Shown: piece after piece, positions 9,618 through 18,700 of the stretch
Position numbering within the stretch: the stretch's first letter is position 1
Layout: each line of letters starts with the position of its first letter
Origin: Nostoc carneum NIES-2107
GTDB lineage: Bacteria; Cyanobacteriota; Cyanobacteriia; Cyanobacteriales; Nostocaceae
Direction of reading: 5' to 3'
Length of the DNA stretch: 64,000 bases
Assembly: GCA_002368155.1 (NCBI GenBank)
Contig: AP018180.1
Location: 7,372,561 to 7,436,560, forward strand
The notes under the pieces: model-generated
Database searches by the model: none
What the model saw: the letters and a program-made list of their open reading frames with translations, nothing else
What the model was told of the DNA's origin: nothing
Translations under genes and position numbers: made by a program

Positions 9618-9897
9618 GTTCTGAGTTGCAGAGACGCGATTAATCGCGTCTGTACAAAATAAAAGTATTTATATTCTCATCTCCCTTCCCCAATCCCCAA
9701 TCCCCAATCCCCAATCCCCAATCCCCAATCCCCAACCCCCATTTCCATCAACTTCCGCTGAAGCTGTGAGAGTTGATCTAGCATAGGAAAAAGCCTGTTA
9801 AGATGGCATATTTGCCCATGTTATATTTGGGTAGATTTTTCAGAACACTCACTGAACAATCACTTTAGCAATCACTTCGCCAATGGTTTAGCAGCCG
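9618..9897. repeat. Dispersed palindrome plus (CCCCAAT)n repeat block
   Basis: 9632-9651 is a perfect 20-base palindrome, AGACGCGATTAATCGCGTCT, followed by GTACAAAA; a near-identical copy lies at 24766-24785 (one mismatch). 9687-9740 is a run of about seven CCCCAAT heptamers (complement of GGGGATT). The remainder is the thrS leader, with no recognisable regulatory RNA. Confidence 0.85.
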
Positions 9898-11727
9898 ATG
9901 TCGCCTAATCAAGTTCCTAACCAATCAGAACAACCTGCAAAAATGTACTTACCTCGTAGCAGCGAATCGGAAAACTTAAAAAAAATCCGTCACACTGCTT
10001 CCCATGTGATGGCTATGGCCGTACAAAAGCTGTTTCCTAAGGCGCAAGTAACAATTGGCCCCTGGATTGATAACGGTTTTTACTATGATTTTGACAATCC
10101 AGAACCATTCACTGATAAGGATTTAAAAGCCATCCAGAAAGAGATGGTAAAAATTATCAATCGCAAATTACCAGTAGTTCGCGAAGAAGTAAGCCGGGAA
10201 GAAGCTGAACGCCGGATTCAGGAAATTAAAGAACCATACAAGTTAGAAATTTTGGCAGATATTAAAGAAGAACCAATCACAATTTACCACTTGGGAAATG
10301 AATGGTGGGATTTGTGTGCGGGGCCGCATTTAGAAAATACCAGCGAAATTAACCCTAAAGCTATTGAATTAGAAAGCGTTGCGGGTGCTTATTGGCGTGG
10401 TGATGAAACCAAAGCCCAACTACAACGGATTTACGCTACTGCTTGGGAAAATCCCGAACAATTGGCTGAATATAAGCGGCGCAAAGAAGAAGCACAGCGT
10501 CGGGATCACCGCAAATTAGGTAAGGAACTGGGTTTATTTATATTTTCTGACCTTGTGGGGCCGGGTTTACCTTTGTGGACTCCCAAGGGAACTTTGCTGC
10601 GGAATCTGTTAGAAGACTTTTTGAAACAGGAACAGCTAAAACGGGGTTATTTACCTGTCGTCACGCCGCATATCGCCAAAGTAGATTTATTTAAAATCTC
10701 TGGACATTGGCAGAAGTATAAAGAAGATATGTTCCCCTTAATGGCGGAAGATGAAGCTGCTGCAGCTTTAGAAAATGGCTTTGTGATGAAGCCAATGAAT
10801 TGTCCTTTCCATATCCAAATCTATAAGAGTGAATTGCGTTCCTATCGGGAACTACCAATGCGCTTGGCAGAATTTGGTACTGTTTACCGCTACGAACAAT
10901 CAGGGGAATTAGGCGGTTTAACCAGAGTACGCGGCTTTACCGTGGATGATTCTCACCTGTTTGTCACCCCCGAACAGCTAGACAGCGAGTTTTTGAACGT
11001 CGTTGATTTGATTTTGTCGGTTTTCAATAAATTGCAACTGAAAAACTTCAAAGCCAGACTCAGTTTCCGCGATCCAGCCAGTGATAAATATATTGGTTCT
11101 GATGAAGCGTGGGAAAAATCTCAAGGTGCAATTCGCCGTGCTGTAGAACAGCTAGGAATGGAACATTTTGAGGGAATTGGAGAAGCAGCTTTCTATGGGC
11201 CTAAACTCGACTTTATCTTTAGTGATGCCCTAGAAAGAGAATGGCAATTAGGAACCGTACAAGTAGATTACAACTTACCAGAACGCTTTGAGTTAGAGTA
11301 CGTTGCTGAAGATGGTTCTCGCAAACGTCCGGTAATGATTCACCGTGCGCCCTTTGGTTCACTGGAACGGCTAATTGGGATTTTGATTGAAGAGTATGCG
11401 GGTGATTTCCCCTTGTGGTTAGCACCAGTGCAAGTGAGGTTACTACCAGTTGGGGAAGCACAAATTGATTTTACAAAAGAAGTCGTCGCGAAGATGCAAG
11501 CTTTGGGTATCCGTGCCGAAGTGGATCTGAGTGGCGATCGCTTGGGTAAATTAATCCGTAATGCTGAGAAAGAAAAAATACCCGTAATGGCAGTTGTGGG
11601 AGCCAAGGAAGTTGAAACCAACAGCTTGAGTATTCGTACTCGCGCTTCTGGGGAATTGGGTGCTATTGCAGTAGATGAGGTTTTAGATAAATTAAAAACT
11701 GCGATCGCTAACTTCGAGAACTTCTAG
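9898..11727 (+). CDS. thrS: Threonyl-tRNA synthetase
   Basis: 609 residues. Class II synthetase charging tRNA-Thr. The N-terminal TGS domain of the E. coli enzyme is missing: the protein opens almost directly on the editing domain (IRHTASHVMAMAV at about 31-43, CAGPH near 140). Catalytic core: motif 1 region near 270, MKPMNCPFHIQIYKSE with the zinc-binding Cys (about 300), motif 2 FGTVYRYEQSGELGGLTRVRGF (first 20 residues around 325-345) and motif 3 MIHRAPFGSLERLIG near 480; anticodon-binding domain to the end. Cyanobacteria often carry two thrS paralogs; which one this is cannot be told. A GC stem-loop follows at 11735-11759. Confidence 0.97.
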   Translation: MSPNQVPNQSEQPAKMYLPRSSESENLKKIRHTASHVMAMAVQKLFPKAQVTIGPWIDNGFYYDFDNPEPFTDKDLKAIQKEMVKIINRKLPVVREEVSREEAERRIQEIKEPYKLEILADIKEEPITIYHLGNEWWDLCAGPHLENTSEINPKAIELESVAGAYWRGDETKAQLQRIYATAWENPEQLAEYKRRKEEAQRRDHRKLGKELGLFIFSDLVGPGLPLWTPKGTLLRNLLEDFLKQEQLKRGYLPVVTPHIAKVDLFKISGHWQKYKEDMFPLMAEDEAAAALENGFVMKPMNCPFHIQIYKSELRSYRELPMRLAEFGTVYRYEQSGELGGLTRVRGFTVDDSHLFVTPEQLDSEFLNVVDLILSVFNKLQLKNFKARLSFRDPASDKYIGSDEAWEKSQGAIRRAVEQLGMEHFEGIGEAAFYGPKLDFIFSDALEREWQLGTVQVDYNLPERFELEYVAEDGSRKRPVMIHRAPFGSLERLIGILIEEYAGDFPLWLAPVQVRLLPVGEAQIDFTKEVVAKMQALGIRAEVDLSGDRLGKLIRNAEKEKIPVMAVVGAKEVETNSLSIRTRASGELGAIAVDEVLDKLKTAIANFENF

Positions 11728-11734
11728 CAATCAA

Positions 11735-11759
11735 GTTGGCTGGCTAATTACCAGCCAAC
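11735..11759 (+). terminator. Stem-loop after thrS
   Basis: GTTGGCTGG at 11735-11743 pairs with CCAGCCAAC at 11751-11759 (9-bp perfect stem, 7-base loop), eight bases after the thrS stop. No T-run follows, so it may be a weak terminator or 3' stabiliser. Confidence 0.6.
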
Positions 11760-11785
11760 AAACACAAGTAAAATAGAAAATTTAT

Positions 11786-11976
11786 ATGGCTCTCCGAGTT
11801 TGGATATGATAAATTAATACATAAAAAAGGCTGAAACCATTTATATGGTAAGGTTTCATACAGATAAAACAACAGATTTGATAAAAATAAAATTTGATTG
11901 TATTGAATCCCTTGCCATCTAAAGAATTGAAGTCGTATTAAGTATTAATTTTGTATAGCAAGTCTCGGAGAGCCAT
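11786..11976. mobile_element. MITE-like element, 191 bp, TTAT target duplication
   Basis: The ends ATGGCTCTCCGAG (11786-11798) and CTCGGAGAGCCAT (11964-11976) are perfect 13-bp inverted repeats, and the similarity continues inward imperfectly for about 45 bp (both contain ATTAATAC). TTAT flanks both sides (11782-11785 and 11977-11980), a plausible target duplication. The interior has a hairpin TGAAACC/GGTTTCA around 11832-11860 and no coding frame. Confidence 0.8.
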
Positions 11977-11982
11977 TTATAT

Positions 11983-12060
11983 TTACCTTGTAAATTAAGG
12001 TGAATTTGGTCAAGTTGAAATTGGTAATACATCGATAATCAAATTGATATACTACTAATC
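11983..12060 (-). pseudogene. Decayed fragment duplicating the 3' part of the downstream SGNH hydrolase gene
   Basis: 11983-12011 repeats 13115-13143 at 28 of 29 positions; the latter encodes the conserved DHIHLNLQGN region of the SGNH hydrolase on the minus strand. The following 50 bases still resemble the more upstream coding sequence (the LLPIFN region) but with gaps. Together the two copies flank the Rpn gene in direct orientation. Confidence 0.6.
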
Positions 12061-12065
12061 AACTC

Positions 12066-13055
12066 ATGACAGAGGAACGCGAAAGAGCCGATCAAGATAG
12101 CCCTTGGAAAGAAATTTTAGAAGCTTACTTTCCGCAAGCGATGCAATTTTTCTTTCCGCAAACAGCTGCATTAATTAACTGGGAACATCCCCATGAATTT
12201 TTAGATAAGGAATTTCAACAAATAGCGCGAGATGCCGAACAAGGAAGAAGATATGCAGATAAATTAGTCAAAGCTTGGCACATAGAAGGCGAAGAAATTT
12301 GGCTATTGATACATATAGAAATTCAGGCAAAACCAGAATCAAACTTTGCCGAACGAATGTTTTCATACAATCTGCGAATTTTTGACAGATTCGGCAAACC
12401 AGCAATTAGTCTGGCTATTTTGTGTGATTCGGACTCGACATGGCGACCAAACCAATATAGTTATAATTACCCTGATACCAAGCTGAACTTTGAATTTGGA
12501 ACAGTTAAGCTTTGGGATTACCAAACCCGTTGGGCAGAATTAGAAGCTAGCAATAATCCTTTTGCAACGGTGGTAATGGCACATTTAAAGACACAACAAA
12601 CAACTAAAAAACTCCAAGAACGCAAAACTTGGAAATTTAGTTTAATTCGACGATTGTATGAACAAGGTTGGCAAGAAAAAGATATTCGTAACCTTTATCG
12701 CTTCATTGACTGGGTTATGATTTTACCAAAATCATTAGAAGTAGAGTTTTGGGAAGAATTTAAACAATTTGAACAGGAGCGAACTATGAGCTACATTACC
12801 ACAGGTGAGCGTATAGGCTACGAGCGAGGAAGAGAAGAAGGTAAGCAAGAAGGTATACAAGAAGGTAAGCAAGAAGGTGAACAAATTCTGGTTCTCCGAC
12901 TACTACAAAAACGCTTTGGAGAGTTACCAGAACAACTTCGCTTACGCATCCAAACTCTTTCTCTCAATCAGTTGGAAGAACTTGCTGAGGCGTTGCTGGA
13001 TTTCACAGCCATTGAAGATTTGTTGAGCTGGTTAGACACTAATCAAGCACAGTAG
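12066..13055 (+). CDS. Rpn family PD-(D/E)XK nuclease / putative transposase with DUF4351 C-terminus
   Basis: 329 residues. N-terminal half is the Rpn (recombination-promoting nuclease) PD-(D/E)XK fold: DKLVKAWHIEGEEIWLLIHIEIQAK around residues 70-100 carries the D...ExQ catalytic pattern. Residues about 240-275 are a low-complexity tract of GxxEGxQEG repeats, and the end (LLQKRFGELPEQL, LNQLEELAEALLDF) is the DUF4351 helical tail. Family members are abundant in cyanobacteria and behave as mobile genes; E. coli Rpn proteins promote RecA-independent recombination. Its last 17 bases overlap the convergent SGNH hydrolase gene, and copies of that gene's tail lie on both sides. Confidence 0.85.
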   Translation: MTEERERADQDSPWKEILEAYFPQAMQFFFPQTAALINWEHPHEFLDKEFQQIARDAEQGRRYADKLVKAWHIEGEEIWLLIHIEIQAKPESNFAERMFSYNLRIFDRFGKPAISLAILCDSDSTWRPNQYSYNYPDTKLNFEFGTVKLWDYQTRWAELEASNNPFATVVMAHLKTQQTTKKLQERKTWKFSLIRRLYEQGWQEKDIRNLYRFIDWVMILPKSLEVEFWEEFKQFEQERTMSYITTGERIGYERGREEGKQEGIQEGKQEGEQILVLRLLQKRFGELPEQLRLRIQTLSLNQLEELAEALLDFTAIEDLLSWLDTNQAQ

Positions 13056-14016
13056 GAAGTTTCTCTTTCATCAGTTCAATCAGCGATCGCTCTATGAGTT
13101 GGCTGACTAACTGATTACCTTGTAAATTAAGGTGAATATGGTCTTGGTATAAGGCTTTGACGTTGGCTGTTGAGTTAAATATCGGTAATAAGTCTATATA
13201 TTTAATCTGCTGTGCTTGCGTAAAGTCAGTTAAACGCTGACGTGCTTCTATTTCGTAATCGCGGGGGCCGGGATCGCCTATTTCTCGCAATAAAGGAGTC
13301 ATCGCCAGCAAAAATTGACTGTTACTTGCGCGAGTTAGGGCTTTAATTTGAGCGATCGCATCTAAATTAATTCCCACGCGATCGCCTGGTTCATTTTGCA
13401 AGGCTGTAATTTCTGGTATTGGCTTTTGCTTACTGATATAGCGTTGCCAAACTTCCGCTAAAGCCAAGGGTGGTTGACGATCTGGATAGTTGCGATTGCG
13501 TCCCACTGGTAAGGATGTGGGAGCAGTAGCAAATAAGTCATCGGTATTTATTAATAAAACGACTACCTGGGCTTGGAAATTCCCAAATTTTTGGATATAG
13601 GCTAATTCATTTCTTGGCCCCCAAGAATTAGCTGATGCATTTAATACTTCAATCTGTTGATACTTCTCAGTTTGTGCGGCACTTAAAGAACGCATCATTA
13701 ATTCCGAGATGGTATTCTTTTGATCCGTCCACCAACCACCATTAGCGATAGAGTCTCCCAGAAGCAGGATTCGCACAGTTGTAGGCGCAAGTATTGGTTT
13801 AATCGTCCCACTACGCATGGAATACTCGTTAATCTCAATGCGATTTCCAAAACGACGGGTGCATTGGTTAGGTGCTAACAAATAACCGATTTCTTGATCG
13901 CCAATGTAAATTAGCGGATTACCAAAACCAAACAGCGATCGCAATCCTATCTCGATGACTAGGAATAATCCAATCACCACTATCAAAATGACTATCAGTG
14001 CTAACTTCACTGGCAA
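13039..14016 (-). CDS. SGNH/GDSL-type hydrolase, membrane-anchored
   Basis: 325 residues. Residues 4-25 form a membrane anchor (LALIVILIVVIGLFLVIEIG). Catalytic blocks: LLGDSIANGG (block I, Ser in GDS, about 85), NASANSWGP (block II), LLINTDDLF in place of GxND (block III), and DHIHLNLQGN near residue 292 (block V, Asp and His). Such enzymes are extracytoplasmic esterases or carbohydrate acetyl-modifying enzymes; the substrate is unknown. Overlaps the end of the Rpn gene tail-to-tail. Confidence 0.8.
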   Translation of the reverse strand: MPVKLALIVILIVVIGLFLVIEIGLRSLFGFGNPLIYIGDQEIGYLLAPNQCTRRFGNRIEINEYSMRSGTIKPILAPTTVRILLLGDSIANGGWWTDQKNTISELMMRSLSAAQTEKYQQIEVLNASANSWGPRNELAYIQKFGNFQAQVVVLLINTDDLFATAPTSLPVGRNRNYPDRQPPLALAEVWQRYISKQKPIPEITALQNEPGDRVGINLDAIAQIKALTRASNSQFLLAMTPLLREIGDPGPRDYEIEARQRLTDFTQAQQIKYIDLLPIFNSTANVKALYQDHIHLNLQGNQLVSQLIERSLIELMKEKLPTVLD

Positions 14017-14168
14017 AGACTCTCCACATTCATCTCAAACCCAATGGGCGAAATCTTGACCATGATAACCGCCATTGACTCAAATCTGAAAGAACAACCA
14101 AAGCAATGCCAAAGGCTGGCTACGCCTACGCGTACATTGTTGAGTTCTCAAAACTTTGCACACAAAAT

Positions 14169-14711
14169 TCACCTAGTATTTACGCCTGTAACATTGCTAC
14201 GGAATCGTACCATTTCCTCACTTGCATTAAAATGTGATGCTATTTCCGTTTTTGTCATTTGACGCTGAACAGCCCAAAGTAAACCCCGCCGAGGAATCTG
14301 AAGACAACCACCTAAATAAGTTGCTTCATCTTCATCACTCTGTCGGCGCAGAGGAAGCCCGGTATTTGAATCAAAGCGGACAATTTTATGTCTTAATAAC
14401 AGGTGTCCAAACTCGTGCATCAGGTTCGATTCACGCCTTGCGGGTGTATGGCGTGGGTTGTTTACAATCCAGAGTGGGCTTTGATTAATAATCCCTGCTG
14501 ACCATTGGTCGCTATCGAGCAATACCTTTACTACGGAAGGATTTAAACTGGGAATCTTTTCAGGTGTCAAAATTTTTGCATTCAATTGAGCCGCCAGTAT
14601 ATCTGCTGGTAATGGGTCAAATGCCCGTAATTTCAATGAACTACGTTGCTCAGTGGCAATCCCTTCACACTTTTGCCTAAACGCAGTTGGTAATGTTTCT
14701 GTTAGTGCCAT
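14169..14711 (-). CDS. ImmA/IrrE-type zinc metallopeptidase
   Basis: 180 residues. HEFGH near residue 100 (LMHEFGHLLLRH) is the HExxH zinc site of the COG2856 family; the downstream acidic DEDEATYLGG supplies the third ligand region. ImmA-type peptidases cleave an XRE repressor to relieve repression of mobile or conflict genes (Bacillus ICEBs1, Deinococcus IrrE/DdrO). Here the gene starts 18 bases after the stop of a truncated regulator-like frame (14730-14876), the usual regulator-peptidase pair. With its partner truncated it may no longer have a substrate. Confidence 0.85.
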   Translation of the reverse strand: MALTETLPTAFRQKCEGIATEQRSSLKLRAFDPLPADILAAQLNAKILTPEKIPSLNPSVVKVLLDSDQWSAGIINQSPLWIVNNPRHTPARRESNLMHEFGHLLLRHKIVRFDSNTGLPLRRQSDEDEATYLGGCLQIPRRGLLWAVQRQMTKTEIASHFNASEEMVRFRSNVTGVNTR

Positions 14712-14729
14712 ATTCTTGTCATCTGGCTA

Positions 14730-14876
14730 TTAATCGTCGCTTTGTTGAGCATTATCCCGATACGCTGCTTTGACTAATTCTGCCAGTGCATTGGCTACTG
14801 CTGGATCAAGTTTTTTCGATGCTCGCAATTGAATTTCTATTGCTTCTAATGTATTTAAATCGGAAGGCGCTTTGCA
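14730..14876 (-). pseudogene. C-terminal remnant of a regulator (XRE-type) paired with the ImmA peptidase
   Basis: An open frame of 48 residues (APSDLNTLEAIEIQLRASKK, then LDPAVANALAELVKAAY) ends 18 bases upstream of the ImmA start. The text resembles the tail of XRE regulators that precede ImmA genes. An in-frame TAG (complement of 14877-14879) and loss of resemblance mark the break at about 14872, where the sequence switches to an unrelated plus-strand coding fragment. The helix-turn-helix part is gone. Confidence 0.55.
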
Positions 14877-15051
14877 CTACGACGAAAGTTTTTATGTTAT
14901 TCCTCACCATCGTCTGCATCAACGCCAAGATTACATTGATATCTTGCGTGAAGAAGCAACAGGATTGCCAATAAGCACCCATCTTTTCAGCGATACAGCT
15001 TTTGAAGAACGAGTCAGCACCAAGATAATGCACCTGAGTAAAGGGAAATAG
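14872..15051 (+). pseudogene. 3' remnant of the first gene of the pPIWI_RE island (probably the REase/pPIWI_RE_Y gene)
   Basis: A frame of 59 residues (LHYDESFYVIPHHRLHQRQD, YIDILREEATGLPISTH, FSDTAFEERVSTKIMHL) ends with TAG at 15049-15051, only four bases before the helicase ATG, as expected for the upstream gene of the same operon. No start codon with a ribosome site and no N-terminal domain remain; the frame is lost at the junction with the regulator remnant. Position and the known three-gene organisation suggest the restriction-endonuclease-like component; the fragment itself is too short to prove it. Confidence 0.55.
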
Positions 15052-15055
15052 CATT

Positions 15056-18000
15056 ATGAGTCAAATGACATTATTTGAGCCACCTGTTATTTTTACAAAA
15101 CGTATCAAAGAATTGGAAGATAACTCTGAGCTAAATCGAGAGCAAGCCAAATTATTACTTCAGGTAGAACTTGGCTTCGCTTTGATGGAGTGTTTAGGAC
15201 TCGATGATGAACCAGTCACAGCAGTTTGGGCAATACTCAGTGGTATGCCTTTGCGACATCCAAGGTTACAAAACTTAGATGAAAGTCAGAAGCGTGCAGT
15301 TGCTAACGCTCGGCAAATTATCCCATTTTCTGCACGTTTCGCCTGGTTGAACGCATTACGTTCTTATATACGCAATATTCCACGAAATTCGCGTAATTAT
15401 GATTTTGGTATCCAAGATTTAGATTCTCAGATTATTCATGCGGCGAAAGGTCTGCGCCATCAAGTCCACCAAAATTTATATGAAAGCTGTCTGAGTGCCG
15501 ATTTGAAGTTTCGCCAACGCAGGGCTGAACCAGTAAAGGCTGGAGTTCCCTACCAATTCCAGGCGAAGACGGAAAAAGAAACAGTCACGATGCAAGTACA
15601 GTTCACACCAGAACATTTAAGTACGGCAAGACAACAACCTTGGTTTCCCACACCACGCGATCGCAACCCTTTTTCAGTGCAAATTTCAGATTTAGAGTCA
15701 GATGCAGAGTTCCTAGATCGCCGGGAACAGTTATTAGCACGCCGATATGGTTGGCATGAAACACAAAAAGGACATTGGGTAAGCCGCTTTCGCAAAATCA
15801 ACTTTCACAAAATTCAGGAAGACGGGACGGTGAGCGATCGCAATACAGAACCACTAGATTTAGATGGTTTTGTACATATTGCGGGACAGGTGGCTTCTGG
15901 GAAGTCTACCCTGTCAACTTTGCAGGCCGTTAATGTTGTGCGACATCATCCTGATCGCCGCATCACCTTGGTTGTCAGTGACGTACAATCAGCAATTCGG
16001 TTAGCAAATCAAATTAATTGGTGGTTCTGTGACGATCCAGAAAACGATGAGCCAGTTGCAGTACCGTTATTAGGACGCACTAAACGAGACGCGCACCTGA
16101 AAAGCTTCTATGCCTCAAAAGACTTTCAGGAACACTGGGAACGCGGACAACTACACTGGGGTGATCGCTTTTTGGGAACTGCTTGTCCTTTGCAAGGACT
16201 CCTACAAGCTAGCGACATCTTCGACCGTTTACATGGTAAGCCACTCATACCTGGAACTGAGCCATGTCACGCTTTGAAAGAAGCACCAGAAAGCGAAAGC
16301 AAGCGTAAAAAACAAAACAATAACCCTGGTGTCTCTCACTTGTGTCCGTTTTTTGCTACTTGCCCATCACAGCAAGTCTATCGTGATATGCCAAATGCCC
16401 GTGTTTGGATTACAACTGCAGGCGCAATGGCAATGGCTGGTTTACCACGTCATCTAGAATTGCGTCCCATCAAGATAGGAGAACTCGTTTATCTACATTC
16501 CGATATTGTTGTGTTTGATGAAGTAGACACAGTTATTAAGTGGTTTGATGACGTATATGCTGAAGAAGTTTTACTGACTAATGGTGGTGTTTTTGATGAC
16601 ATTGGGGTACAAACTGAAGATTACATGAGATTCAACCGTGTCACCCCACCATTGATGCAGCGATGGACAACCGCAGAACGTCATGTACAAAGTGTAGTTA
16701 CAGCAACTTTAACCCTATTAGATAAACGTTTAGGACACGAGTTTTTACGTAAATGGATAGAACGTGGCTATTTTACACCTAATTCTCTCCTGTATAAATT
16801 TTCTCGTCGCCTAGCTGGACTTGAAGAATTAGATCATCCTGATGTCACTGAGCAAGAAATTAAAGCTAATAATCGACGCGTACAGCAAATAATGCGATAT
16901 TTTGACGCATTACTTGATGATGACCCTTTACTTGGGCAAACTCGACCAAATTCTAAAGTTCAGAGACTAGCACTGTTGATTCAACAGATTAATAGTATTG
17001 GCGAAAGTGCTACCGACGATAGTATTTATAGTGCTTGCAAAGCCTGGATAGTTGATTTTTTCCCCAAAACAGGAAAAAGGTTAGCAAAACTGCGAGAAGA
17101 ACTAGAAAAGCGTCAAAACAACTCACAGCAGACAGCCAAGAAAAAACGGCGAAAGTCCTCAAAACAGGAGGAAGAATCAGATCCGGTAGATACCCTCGAA
17201 ACCCTAACTTATCGTTTACAGTTTGCCCTGACCATCACCCTTTTAGATCGGCACACACGCATTGTTTTTTATGAATGGCATCATCGACCACCCACTTTAG
17301 ATGACGAGCCACCACATCGTCGGATGCCAACAGCAATGTTAAATATTTTACCCTTACCACCAACAGGAAGGCAGTTTGGTACTTATTATTCCTGCAAGGA
17401 TGACAATCATAACCAATCTGAGAATAGCAGCGAAAATGCTTTATCTATATTTGCCTATACCAACATTGGTCGTTACTATGTTTTGAACTTTCATCGCTTG
17501 CTGACAGACTTGGATGGTCAACGCGGCCCCAACGTATTAGCATTATCAGGAACATCTTATCTAAGAGATTCCACTCAGTTTCATGTGGGCAATCCCCAGG
17601 GTATTTTAATGCCAGAGGCGAGTGCAACAGAAGCGATGGCTGCGCCAACGTCTTTGACGAACGCTCAAAGTCGCTTCAAGTTTCTACCCCAATCGAACCA
17701 CAAAGATGAACCTATCCGTATTTCTGGGACACCAGAACGCCAAAAAATGGGAATGTTTAAAGAGATGGCACAAGCATTAGTTGGTAACAACGGTAGTGGC
17801 GATTTAGGACAGGAACTTGAGGAATTGAAACAGCTTGGCCAGAGCAATCCAGATTTTTGGCAGGATAGGGAACGCATACTATTACTCGTCAACTCCTACG
17901 ATCAGGCGCGATGGGTAGCAGAGGAAATCCGTCAATGTTGGTGGGGTATGCGCGAGCAAGTCTACCATTTGCAGCGCGATCGCACAGAAACATTCACTGA

Positions 18001-18700
18001 GGATGACATGAACTATCTCTCAAGGATGGAAGTTGGTGCCCTCAATCGTGCTGACATCGAAACTTTCGCACTAACTGGCGGTAAAATCCTGGCTGCACCG
18101 ATCAGTGCTATGGGGCGCGGATTCAACATTTTGAATGCCAATGGTAAAGCGGCTTTCGGTGCGGTTTACTTTCTCACCCGTCCCTATCCTCATCCTCATG
18201 ATACTCAAGCGATCGCTCAAGAAATCAACCGTCGTGCTTTGGATTGGGTAGAAGATGCGAATTTCGTGGCTTGGGAAAAAGACGGCATTTTAGGGCGTGC
18301 GGAAGCTGTGCGCCAATTAGCTGCACGTTACTGGCGATCGGTAGAACATCGTTCTTACTACAAAACACTGTATAAAAATGAAGAATTACGCGCCTTTCCA
18401 CGCCAAGACTTAGCTGCAACTACGGCTGGCGTAATCGTTCAAGCTGTCGGTCGTCTTTTGCGCGGAGGTGTTCCCTTTCACGCTTACTTTGTTGATGCTG
18501 CTTGGGGGCCCAACTATACCAAAGAACAACAGCCTGATACACCCCGTACCAGCTTACTAGCCGCAATCATTGATTTGCTTTGTGATTATGTTGAAGAAGA
18601 CTCGATAAGTAAAGCTTTATACCAATCAATAGCAGATGCTTTGGTTGATATTGATGGCTTCAACTGGGAAATAGATCCAAGAGATAAAGAGAGAGTATGA
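15056..18700 (+). CDS. pPIWI_RE island helicase (DinG/XPD-like, pPIWI_RE_Z type)
   Basis: 1214 residues, intact. Superfamily-2 helicase signatures: Walker A GQVASGKSTL (about 277-286), DEVD box VVFDEVDTV (about 486-494), and motif VI QAVGRLLRGG (about 1129). Between Walker A and B are four cysteines at about 379, 403, 430 and 436 (ACPLQG, EPCHA, HLCPFFATCPS), positioned like the Fe-S cluster of XPD/DinG. The first 240 residues have no helicase motif and fit the Z domain described for three-gene pPIWI_RE islands. ATGA overlap with the next gene shows translational coupling. In such islands the helicase is thought to unwind DNA or RNA-DNA hybrids for the PIWI protein. A Lys-rich, low-complexity insert lies near residue 695. 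Confidence 0.85.
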   Translation: MSQMTLFEPPVIFTKRIKELEDNSELNREQAKLLLQVELGFALMECLGLDDEPVTAVWAILSGMPLRHPRLQNLDESQKRAVANARQIIPFSARFAWLNALRSYIRNIPRNSRNYDFGIQDLDSQIIHAAKGLRHQVHQNLYESCLSADLKFRQRRAEPVKAGVPYQFQAKTEKETVTMQVQFTPEHLSTARQQPWFPTPRDRNPFSVQISDLESDAEFLDRREQLLARRYGWHETQKGHWVSRFRKINFHKIQEDGTVSDRNTEPLDLDGFVHIAGQVASGKSTLSTLQAVNVVRHHPDRRITLVVSDVQSAIRLANQINWWFCDDPENDEPVAVPLLGRTKRDAHLKSFYASKDFQEHWERGQLHWGDRFLGTACPLQGLLQASDIFDRLHGKPLIPGTEPCHALKEAPESESKRKKQNNNPGVSHLCPFFATCPSQQVYRDMPNARVWITTAGAMAMAGLPRHLELRPIKIGELVYLHSDIVVFDEVDTVIKWFDDVYAEEVLLTNGGVFDDIGVQTEDYMRFNRVTPPLMQRWTTAERHVQSVVTATLTLLDKRLGHEFLRKWIERGYFTPNSLLYKFSRRLAGLEELDHPDVTEQEIKANNRRVQQIMRYFDALLDDDPLLGQTRPNSKVQRLALLIQQINSIGESATDDSIYSACKAWIVDFFPKTGKRLAKLREELEKRQNNSQQTAKKKRRKSSKQEEESDPVDTLETLTYRLQFALTITLLDRHTRIVFYEWHHRPPTLDDEPPHRRMPTAMLNILPLPPTGRQFGTYYSCKDDNHNQSENSSENALSIFAYTNIGRYYVLNFHRLLTDLDGQRGPNVLALSGTSYLRDSTQFHVGNPQGILMPEASATEAMAAPTSLTNAQSRFKFLPQSNHKDEPIRISGTPERQKMGMFKEMAQALVGNNGSGDLGQELEELKQLGQSNPDFWQDRERILLLVNSYDQARWVAEEIRQCWWGMREQVYHLQRDRTETFTEDDMNYLSRMEVGALNRADIETFALTGGKILAAPISAMGRGFNILNANGKAAFGAVYFLTRPYPHPHDTQAIAQEINRRALDWVEDANFVAWEKDGILGRAEAVRQLAARYWRSVEHRSYYKTLYKNEELRAFPRQDLAATTAGVIVQAVGRLLRGGVPFHAYFVDAAWGPNYTKEQQPDTPRTSLLAAIIDLLCDYVEEDSISKALYQSIADALVDIDGFNWEIDPRDKERV

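Noticed and set aside
14044-14488. Plus-strand ORFs opposite the ImmA gene
   Set aside because: They are antisense shadows of the ImmA peptidase, whose HEFGH motif fixes the coding strand.
15056-18700. Helicase as a CRISPR Cas3 or ordinary DNA-repair DinG
   Set aside because: No HD nuclease motif or cas neighbours; the non-helicase N-terminal domain, ATGA overlap with the PIWI gene and island layout fit the pPIWI_RE helicase better.
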